Positions 55,080-64,000 of a DNA stretch of 64,000 nt are shown here, one piece after another (position 1 is the stretch's first letter; each line of letters starts with the position of its first letter). The stretch spans positions 230,005,138-230,069,137 of the forward strand of contig JASDDO010000018.1 of assembly GCA_030015575.1 (NCBI GenBank), in the 5' to 3' direction. Position numbers and translations under genes: made by a program. The DNA comes from Agapanthus africanus. Its lineage: Eukaryota > Streptophyta > Magnoliopsida > Asparagales > Amaryllidaceae. The notes beneath the pieces were generated by a model. It made no database searches. It was not told the DNA's origin and saw only the letters and a list, made by a program, of their open reading frames with translations.

Positions 55080-58000
55080 AAAGAAATTCGGTCCCCGAAT
55101 TTAAATTTAAAACCCCCAAATACTAAAATATTTCAATTCCAATTCCAAGTCATCGGGGCTCCGAAATCATCAATACATAAAACATCATAGCGCAATGCAT
55201 GTGCATGAGTACTGAGCAGATAACTCAAAAGCAACACTCCATCAAGCATCCCGCAATTATCGGAGTCATGGTAAAGACACAATGTCAAATCCAATACAAA
55301 ACCAATATGATATAGATCAGAACTATACATGTAGACATCCAATCTATACATGTAAATAGCTGATGTAAATGCATGCCAAATCTTTTTAAGTCGCTGTGCG
55401 ATGCGCGTAACACTGCACAGTGGCGGACGTTTTTCACAAGAAAATAACTATATATGTATATATATATATATCCTTTGTTTAATAGGTACGTTCCGCCGTT
55501 TTGAAAACAATTTTGAAGGGTTTCCTTGTTTTTAAACGTTTCGTGTCATATCGGACACGTAGGTATATATATATATATATATATCGAGACCATAGCTCGC
55601 TCTTTGGAAATCCCTTCGAACTATTAATGCATGCAAAATAAATCCAGGTACTGTCCTCCGACTAGCCCTGCTCGGTATGGAAACAAATATCCAATATCAT
55701 AGAAATGTACTGCTCCAAAAGGAATAAATCCCAAAAATGCACATAACATCACCCTGTGCGTCTGGTGCGCACGGAAATCAAAATCCATATATGTGCCATA
55801 CAGGTGCACAAAACAATATCTAGGTGCAACGGGTGTGCACGAATCATCCGTCATAGGCAACGTGTGTGCCTGACAGCCCAAACTCCGGTGCATCTGATAT
55901 GCACGAAGAAATCTCGATTTAGCGCATCGGGTGTGCACCAAAATCGTATCTCAAAGCCTGCGCCCAACATGCGCGAAAATCCAAATCGGTGCATCCATCG
56001 TGCACGAACGAAAATCTAAACCCTGCGCACTCAACATGCACGGAATCACAAAATCCAATAGCAACGCCGAACATGCGTAAATCCAATCAAAAGCACGGAG
56101 TGCAAGAATCCACATCAATATCACAATCAAAATCGACATTTCGAAAGACATCAAATCGAAGTCAGGTGCAACCGTAATGCACAAAATGTAAATCCGGTGC
56201 AACAAAGGCATGATATATAAATCTGATGCGATAAACGCAAGAAACATAAAACTGGTGCATCCCATGCATAAATATCAAGCAATAACTCAAATACGTAAGC
56301 AGCACACCAAGTGTACCCAGGTATTAAGGAAATCATAAACGTGTGCAATTGCGTGCACAAAACACACATCAATGCACTACAAGCACATATAAGCTATACC
56401 GAGTGCAAAAATCAAATCGTGTGCGTAACATATGCACAACATCAAATCAACCGTATGAAATCCATAAAGTCATAAGCAGGTGCAGCCAAGGCACGAAACA
56501 ACATACAACACGGCTTAATCAAATCAGGTGTACAGCGATGGAAAACTCACAACCGCGTGCATCGGCGTGCACAAATCAAAACACTAAGAGTACATGAAAC
56601 TATGCTGGAAGCATAAATCAAATCACCGGCATAAAATAGGCATGAAATCACAATCAACACCTCAAGAGTAATAACTATGTGCAAGGTATAAATATCCAGT
56701 AGGTGCAACCATAGTGCACAAAATCAAACATCATAGAACTCGGTCACCCAAAACCAATCATGCAAATAGATCGCCCAAAATACCGAAATCCCAAAGTGAC
56801 GGATACGTGATAGTCGAATCACAAAATCACAAAGCATAAATACCGTTGTCGGTATATCCTCCTTCAAAGTCGAAAAGGTGCCGGTACATCCAATGCTAGC
56901 GGCGCAAGATATCTACTTGCCTCTTGCTCGCGGCTGGCGTCCTTTGCCTCTGGTTCCTGATCTTTCCTGTAGATTACCAGCCTCGCAATCCACCAGCTTA
57001 TTGGCCCGGTCAGGAGCGCTGACAGGAACGATTCCGTTCTGGCACTTCCTTGGTAATCTCTCGGTCAATCCTCACGACTGCTCGTAAAGCAATATGTCAC
57101 TGGCGTCGGCCTCCGGCTCTCTAAATGCACATCACATATCTGATCCTGGGTGCAAACACCATTGCAGCGGTGTCCTGGAAGGAATCCTGCTCAAGGTCTC
57201 TGCCGATCTTGCTTATGTCGATCTGTGCGGAGGCTGGTACTCTTGCTTAGTCTTTTCTCGTTCGATGGACATCTGTGTCCTCAGCACGGCATTTCCTCGG
57301 AAATTGGTCGCATCCCAACGCCTCTGTAAGCATATCAGGCCTCTGGTCTCGACGGGGAGTAATGACAGCTCATCAGCGTCTCGTACGAACCTCTTGTCCC
57401 GCTTGTCTGTATCATCGTCCATTTCGACATCGCGTCTCTATCTGCGCACTGCAATGCCATCGGCTACGGTCCCTCCGAAGCCTCTAACACGGACTCGAAA
57501 TCACGAACTCAGTATCTTCATCACTCAGTAGGAGATATCTAGCCGAACACGTCCTCAGCGTGCATATCACATCTCTGATGTCAGCGGAGTGAAACGTCAT
57601 CTCGTCGAAATCTCGTGCAAACTCTTTACTCTACCTTGCTCCAATGTCGACTGATTCGGACTCATCTCATCGTGGCTACACGGACTGCGCTCCGACGGCT
57701 ATGCTCGTATCTGGAGTCTCCCAAGCAGTGTCCCATCACATGATATCCGAATGACGTCGACTCATCCGATCGACTCGTCAGAACCTCACAATCCCCCAAG
57801 AGCTCAACATCTCGGGTACAGTTTAATAGTATCGAGTACATGCCACAGCGTCGGTGGTCCAGCCGTAGAAGGGCAAACCCAAGCCTCACTAATGGCGCCG
57901 CGAAACCGCCGCAAACCCTAAGGTTCAAAGGCTTTCACACGGTCATTAAGTCGAGTTAGGGTTTCATTCTTCTAGAGGGTCCATAGAGTCACCTGCATGT

Positions 58001-58869
58001 CTTTCCGTATACTTTAAACTTGGAAAAGGGGTTCCTGACATTCGATCGTCTCAATCGACTCTCAACGAACCTGCGTGAAGTCGCCTCTAGCTGGAATCAA
58101 TCTACCTGATGACCTCGCATCGGGGTAAGCGAACGAACCACATGTCCTAGTCATTAATCCTCGGTGACTAGCGACTCACTATCATATCTCTATGAATATG
58201 CTCATGCTGCAGTAGCTCAAATCATCTGGGCGATATCTCATCATTCGCAGCAACAACTGGCTCATTCGTCGGTACGCTAAGCAGCGCCTCAACCATCCTG
58301 GATAAGCGATAATATCAACGGTCACCATAACCTGGCTGGCCTTTATCAGTGGCTCAATCCTCTGGTACCAACCGGTACATCCAAAAAATCTCGCAACAGC
58401 GATCTGTCAAACGCCCAAAGTGCGGAAACACAATAGGACGACGCCTCAATATGCAATCGTATGCCTTGGGAATCACTCCCTGGTCAGCCCTCGTCCCCGA
58501 TGAGCTCATGCTGACACAACTCGAGCCGTAGCTCACTCTGCCCGTGCAATCGTGGCAGCAAAACCATAACCAGTATCGATGAAGGTAGATCATAGGAAGG
58601 AATATAATACGGTGCAAGGAAATGTACAACCTAAGGTTTCTTAAGCAGAGTGGCGTGTCGTAAGTATGCCGCGGAACAAACCAACGGTACGTCACTCTAC
58701 TTTAGTCACCTATTCCATCAACCAAAGGTCATCCTACACGATGAAAGTTCGGGTCTAATACCCCCTCGACTAAGTCTAAGTTCCGTAAGGTCAAGCCTAA
58801 GTTCCGTATATAAATAACGCCCTAGGCTCCACATAGTCAAACTCAGACTCGAACCAAGGTCAACCTAGC
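55080..58869 (-). other. B1 non-coding internal region
   Basis: Order in plus coordinates: TA microsatellites (about 55446-55470 and 55563-55583), the GTGCA dyad array (55755-56740), a block shared with B-old (56860-57560), and a segment with the AACC-TTAG-GGTT hairpin (57902-57936) shared with Copia-type leaders. The longest open frames (for example 57094-57531 plus and 58354-58695 minus) show no family signature and lie in regions that diverge with frame breaks in B-old. Confidence 0.7.
55755..56740 (-). repeat. Degenerate GTGCA/TGCAC dyad array, B1
   Basis: More than fifteen units spaced about 30-40 bp; examples on the plus strand: GGTGCATCCATCGTGCACG at about 55987, GGTGCAACCGTAATGCACAA at about 56165, GTGCAATTGCGTGCACAAA at about 56342. 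Each can form a short hairpin; spacers are rich in AAATC. Not a simple microsatellite and not coding. Confidence 0.65.
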
Positions 58870-58882
58870 GCTCTGATACCAA
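58870..58882 (-). other. Primer-binding site of B1
   Basis: Reverse complement TTGGTATCAGAGC, three bases from the LTR end. Confidence 0.87.
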
Positions 58883-58885
58883 CTT

Positions 58886-61800
58886 TGTCACGACCCGAAA
58901 GAGCACGTGACTTGCCCTTGAACTATATGAAGTCTATAGGACCCCATCTGATCCAAGTAAGCCAAAGCCCAGCAATCTAAAACCATTTAAAGAGTAAATA
59001 AGGAAAACTGGTTTTGAAAAGTAAAGGAATCATGTTTCGAAAATCAAAGTTTTTAAATAACTAAGCCGAATGTGTTTTTTTAAAATGTGTAACCTTTTCT
59101 GAAAATTTCGGCAGAGTTTCCTTTGTAAAAACTGGCCCCGAACGGGGTACAACAAGAATAATATATATGAGATGATAAAAGGCATCCCCAAGCGGGAGCT
59201 AGCTCTTCGTCAATCGACGGTCACAACCACGCAAGCAATAATGATATACAATGCCAAAGGGCGAGGATCAAAACCCACAAAGAAACTCAAAACAGCCAGA
59301 AAACCGTAATACTACAAGCGCGACTCTAAGGTCGAAATAATACAACATTGTTTTCTAAGTCTGAAGCAATATACAAGTTTTGGTTGATGGAAATTCTAGA
59401 TACAATAAATAATACATGAGCAATGGCGGTTCTGATACAAAGAACCCACCTACCAACGCAAGTCACCCATAAGGAAGCAGTGTGCCAGAAATGCCACTAT
59501 GGAATCTGTACGGCAAAACCTGCAAGGACTGTGGCACAACGGGGGTGAGTTGCCAACTCGTGAATAGAAAAATATCTACAAGCAGAGATTGAATGCATGA
59601 CCCATCCTAGGTCAATACGATCAGATATAAATAAACCTCAATATGAATAAAGCTGAAGCATGCTAAACTGGCAATGTAATCTCTAAACATGAGTGTAGTG
59701 CCAAGTGCTCGTGCTAGTGCCTCAGATAATAGCATGTCATGAATATGAGGTATGATCAAAGTAATCAAATCTGCACACACGTGGATCCCGTCCACTCGTC
59801 ACCCACTGACAATAACCACCATGCATGTAAATATCATAAATCATGTGCATGGGAATAATATGAGGATATAAACCATCTGTGTCCCTCGCGACACGTCAAA
59901 ATCATGGAACCGGAGTGCCCAGCATCGACACTCGAAAACATCATGAAAACTGTGCCCAGCATCGGCACGTAAATCCTCATATATCGGGCTCCGTCAGTCG
60001 GGATCGGCCCGCGGGCGCTGTCTGCGGTATCGACCCTCGGCCCCGGCAGTATGCCTATATCCATCTATCGACACTGGTCAGTATCCTCCGGATAACCGCC
60101 AGGTCCAACCAATCACCGGTAGGTACTCGCCCGCCTCCAGGCTCAATCGGCAAAGCTCATCGATCATCTTGCCGAGGGGAACCATACCGGGTCCACCATG
60201 TACCCGCAATCGGCTCGTCCACTCCTCGATTCGGGTTTCACATGTCGCTTTCAGCACCGAGAAAACACATGGTGGACGCACTGAAATATCATATCAAGGG
60301 TAACCGGGTTTTTAAAGCAATGACATATTCTCTTTTGAAACACCCTCGGTTCCCAAATCCAGAAATATCATAGAAACAACATATCTCAATGCGTATAATC
60401 AAAGAGCATGAAGTATGCGACATGTAAAGGAAACGTAAGCATATCATCGTGTCATGCAAGGATCATATACTGAATGCAATAGTACTACAGTGTAGTGACA
60501 TGGCAATTATCGATGATAAGTGTGTGAGCCGGCAACAAGTGTACGTGGAACATATGCATCATCGATAATGGTGCTGGTGTCCTAGCAGCATGACTGAAAT
60601 GTATCAACAATATAAGCGATGCAATGCAAACAGCATGAATGTGCGGAATCGAGTAATCAACGCAACAGTAGAGAACCTGCCTCAATAATTATATCATGCA
60701 ACCTTGCCTTTTTAAATAAGACGAATCAGGGCTTTTGATAAAATAAGGGCTACGGTGTTTTAAGAAAAGATGTGTCGTTTGAAAATATCCGTATAAACCC
60801 TTTTTGCCTATCTTTAAAAATATCCCCGATTCGTTAGTTTTGAAATAGGTATGACTCGGGTCTAGCCAAACGCCTTCTATGCGAACTACGAACCCGACAA
60901 TCAAGCCAATAGAGAGGGGTATGGAAACCACCTAAATCTGAGTCGATATCACAATATCTCATCACATGACAGGCATCACTACCATCATATCACATCTCCA
61001 ATACGAACTCTGTCATGTCGCCAAATCCCACGGCCTCAATCGAATCTCATCGACTCATCTCAATCCCACGTATCATCCTCAAAACCCGTATATAAACACA
61101 TAGTCCCATACCCATGTGTAGATATACACACCATCATATGCTCATAGATATATGAAAGGATGTATGCAAGTATGTGTGTATGTGTGCTCTAGGGTTTCGC
61201 ACTATTAAACCAATACATCCTTATTGTCAATAATCCATTATTACCATCAATAATCCTAAACAACACATAATAAATATATGTGTGTATACGTATTCGTATA
61301 CATCACCACCGACTGCGGGAGTGTGCTATACGCCATCCACCCGACTTCTCCCCGTAGATATAAATCTACTCACCTTGCGTCTCATGTGTCGGTGTCGATG
61401 TCGCCATCTTCATCTTCTTTGCCTCACATCTCGTAGGGTACCTACAAGTATATCACAACGCTGAAGCACATGAAAATCACATCGGAAACCAAAACAGCAC
61501 ACGCTACTCGCATAGGTAAAAACCTATCGCTTCGCATGTAAACACGATCAACATCCACCCGTCGTTGACGTCCAAACGCCACCCGACAGGAACGAAACAC
61601 CAAATACCAAAATCCATGCTAAAACAAGTCTCAAATCATGCACCAACATAGGAAAATCATCCCAGATTTCACCCTAGATGGAATCTGTCAAAACTAGACA
61701 TACCCATGGTCAATACTATAGGAGATAGGGCCATGCACAAAAATCGAGACAGATCCCTCCTGCTCTGGCCGCAATTTGCGGCCAGAAGGAATTAATTGGC

Positions 61801-62830
61801 GGCCTCGGTTTGGAGTTGGGGGCTAGGGTTTGGTGTGGTGGTTCCATGGTGCCTGCACATCTCACTGTCAACTCAGTTTTATTTTTGGGGTCTCGGGGTG
61901 ATAGCAGATTACACAAAACAGTGACAGATTTCCAGTTTTTCCGATATCGGTTCCGTAATTCCGTATTTTGGTTTCAATTCCAGGTTTGGGTCCAATTTTG
62001 CATTACACCAGGGGTTCTAAGGTCATAATAAGCCTCAATCTCATCTGGATTTCAGTTTTACCCTAAACCCTCACTTGAATTCTCCAAAATCCACAAAACG
62101 ACACAATATCGATATGAAATTAGAATTGATGCACAAGGAAATTGAAATACTACAAGAGGGTGCAGAAATTACCTCCTTTGGCAACTCAAGAAAATTCTTG
62201 AGTTGCTCAAAGTCCTCCAAATCCAATCTTGCTAGGTTCAATGTGTAGCTAGTGAGCTTGGGAGTAAGTTTTTTGAAGTGGGAATGGGGTTTTGGGTTGG
62301 ATTTCATGGTGGATCTAGGGTTTCATGAAGAGGGAGAGAGGAAGAAGAGAGAGATCAGCAGCAAGAGGAAGAGAGGAGAGAGAATGAGAAGGGGAAAATG
62401 ATGAGGGATGGTTCAAAAAGTGGGGGGTTTGACTTGGTCTCTTTCTCACTCATTACCTACCTTTTTCCCTTTCTTTTCTTTTCCTTTATCTTTTCCTTCT
62501 CACTCCAATAGTGAATCCAAATGAACCATGGCTACAAAAACTTAACACAAGTGTAACAAGTGTGGAAAATGATATGTGCACATTTTTGCACAAAAATGCT
62601 AAAAATCCAATTAGCGATTCTTAATCGCGATTAGCACTAAATTAGCATATAACTAATCTTAAAAACATTAAAATGGCATAATTCCATAAAATACCTTATT
62701 TTAGAATTTTCCATAATTTTCCCCCATTTATTTGTATTTAATTAAACTAGAATATTAAAATATTCATTAAAATAATATTAAATTATAAAATTTCCCAAAA
62801 ATCATATTTTAATATTTTGGAAACGTTACA
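58886..62830 (-). repeat. B1 5' LTR (3945 bp)
   Basis: Pairs with 51112-55066. Followed by TSD ACCAC (62831-62835). Promoter features were not identified with confidence. Confidence 0.92.
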
Positions 62831-62835
62831 ACCAC

Positions 62836-64000
62836 AAGTAGCGGAAAACCCCTCGCTCTAAGTCTCGCAACCACAGTCTCACTAAGTCTTATTACTTATA
62901 CAAATACTAGTTTGATTGATGGAGTTGACTAGATACAATATGAAATATAAATACAAGAGTGGGTACGATACAAATGTCCCACCTACCAAAGCAATCACCC
63001 GAAAGCAACTGTGTGCCAGCGATGCCGCTACTGATCCAAGCGGTCAACCTGCAAGAACTGTGGTACAACGGGGGTGAGTTGCCAACTCATGAGTAGGAAA
63101 AACATCTACAAGCAGAAATCAAATAAACAACGACTCCTACGTCAACTATATCATAAGGGTTAATACTGTAATATCTAGGGTGACCAGGTCATCATATGTG
63201 CCAACAAGGTAATCAATACCTATATGCATGCGGATATCATCCAACCATATAATCAATCCATTTGTGCATGTGGATCTCTTCCAACCATATAATCAATGCA
63301 TGTATGCATGTGGATCTCATCCAACCATAATCAATGTATGTATGCAAGTGGATCTCGTCCAACCATATAATCAATGTATGTATGCATCTGGATCTCGTCC
63401 AACCATATAATCAATGTCTGTATGCAAGTAAGTATGAGGATATAAATCAACGGTGTTCCTCGCGACACATAAAAATCATGGAACCTGGGTATCCAACATT
63501 GACACCTGAAAACATCATGAATACCCGTGTCCAGCATCGACACGTAAATCCTCATATCTCAGGCTCCGTCAGTCCGAATCGGCCCACTGGCTCCGTCAGT
63601 CCGGATTGGCCCATATCATCTCTCGACTCCGGTCGGCATCCTCCGTATATCCACCAGGCCCAACCAATCACCGGTCGATAGTAGTCCTTCTGCCAGGCTC
63701 ATCGTCAACTACACGAAATCATTCTCTCGCCCCGGGGTACCATACCGGGTCCACCATGTACCCGCAAACGGAATCCTCCTCCTCTTCGAATCGGGTTTTA
63801 CATGTCAGACGTCTCAGAACCGAGAAAACGCATGGTGGAAGCACTGAAATATCATATCAAGAGAAATCGGGTTTTTAAAACAATACATACTTTCCTTTGA
63901 AATAGCAACGGTTCTCAAATCCAGAAATCTCATGAAAACAGCATATCTCAATGCGTAAAATCATAAAGCATGATGTATGCGACATATGATAGAAATGTAA
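62836..64000 (-). repeat. B-old 5' LTR, second fragment (runs off right edge)
   Basis: Resumes the B-old LTR after B1; collinear with B1 LTR from about 51550 (for example 63000-63090 with 51700-51790, and 63720-63900 with 52385-52560). More diverged than the B1 pair, consistent with greater age. Includes a 40-bp tandem array and a 27-bp duplication (63562-63588 and 63589-63615). Confidence 0.8.
63201..63430 (+). repeat. 40-bp tandem repeat, about six copies
   Basis: Units at 63201-63240 (degenerate), 63241-63280, 63281-63320, 63321-63358 (2-bp deletion), 63359-63398 and 63399-63430 (partial). Core CCAACCATATAATCAAT then TGTATGCAxGTGGATCTC. B1 LTRs lack it at the matching place. Confidence 0.85.

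Larger units (their letters stand above)
51112..62830 (-). mobile_element. Element B1: complete non-coding LTR element (LARD-like), 11,719 bp
   Basis: LTRs at 51112-55066 (3955 bp) and 58886-62830 (3945 bp), element-sense ends TGTAACG...TCGTGACA. TSD ACCAC at 51107-51111 and 62831-62835. The internal region is only 3819 bp, with primer-binding and polypurine sites but no gag, protease, RT or integrase that I can recognise. LARDs as described in cereals have about 4.4-kb LTRs and about 3.5-kb conserved non-coding interiors, a close fit. The polypurine context (GAATTTCTTTAACGGGGG) recalls Tekay/Del chromoviruses, so a Gypsy partner is possible; this is inference. Confidence 0.92.

Noticed and set aside
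55446..55583. TA microsatellites as a meaningful element
   Set aside because: Ordinary simple repeats; no evidence of function.
57094..57531. 145-codon plus-strand frame in the B1 interior
   Set aside because: No family signature; the B-old counterpart is interrupted and does not keep the frame.
63201..63430. CRISPR-like array
   Set aside because: Units are contiguous 40-bp tandem repeats without unique spacers, in a plant LTR.
1..64000. tRNA genes, suggested by TGGTATCAGAGCC matches
   Set aside because: These are retrotransposon primer-binding sites complementary to the tRNA 3' end, each next to an LTR end; no full tRNA fold seen.

Overview
This window is plant nuclear DNA made almost entirely of long-terminal-repeat (LTR) retrotransposons nested inside one another. 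I see no host gene, tRNA, rRNA or CRISPR array. The plant assignment rests on tRNA-iMet-type primer-binding sites (TGGTATCAGAGCC) after each LTR, plant-type polypurine tracts, 5-bp target-site duplications (TSDs), and LTRs of 2-4 kb. One LTR family carries the TATGCCCTAGAGGCC start that I associate with Angela/BARE-type Copia elements. The density of full-length nested elements points to gene-poor heterochromatin of a large plant genome. I cannot name the species.

Eight elements account for the sequence. (1) D, minus strand, 1-3123, runs off the left edge and sits in the 5' LTR of A2. (2) A2, plus, 3124-7142 and 17443-23136, is split by C1. (3) C1, plus, 7143-17442, is complete, with two 2219-bp LTRs and TSD GTTTC. 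(4) E, minus, 23137-27964, is the right part of an element that received A2. (5) C2, plus, 27965-36400, has a 5' LTR cut by E. (6) B-old, minus, is an old element in pieces at 36401-39471, 49006-51111 and 62836-64000. (7) A1, plus, 39472-49000, is complete, with TSD CTTAT, and sits inside B-old. (8) B1, minus, 51112-62830, is complete, with about 3.95-kb LTRs and TSD ACCAC, and sits in the 5' LTR of B-old. The order of events is B-old, then C2, E, A2, then C1 and D; A1 and B1 entered B-old independently.

A, C, D and E are related Copia-type elements. C1 and C2 keep remnants in the Copia order protease, integrase, reverse transcriptase (YVDD box visible), RNase H, but with many frameshifts and stops; A1 and A2 are more decayed. 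B1 and B-old have no recognisable gag or pol and fit the LARD description (large retrotransposon derivatives), with Tekay/Del-like end motifs. LTR pairs are only about 1-1.5% diverged, so non-coding or dead elements moved recently, presumably using proteins from elsewhere.

The most interesting content is non-coding. The 2-3 kb leaders between primer-binding site and coding remnants carry a series of RNA-like structures whose stems change by compensatory substitution between families: a large GC-rich stem-loop near the primer-binding site; a hairpin domain in two tandem copies with an invariant CCCTTCACCGGGAGTGAC core; three successive TTGAC-loop-GTCAA hairpins; and a further AATTTC/GAAATT hairpin. 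A leader segment with an AACC-TTNG-GGTT hairpin is shared between the Copia-type C/E elements and the B LARDs. The LTRs carry heat-shock-element-like arrays (five units in A1), a covarying 12-nt palindrome next to a hairpin, and G-box-containing inverted repeats. The B internal region holds a long degenerate array of GTGCA/TGCAC dyads.
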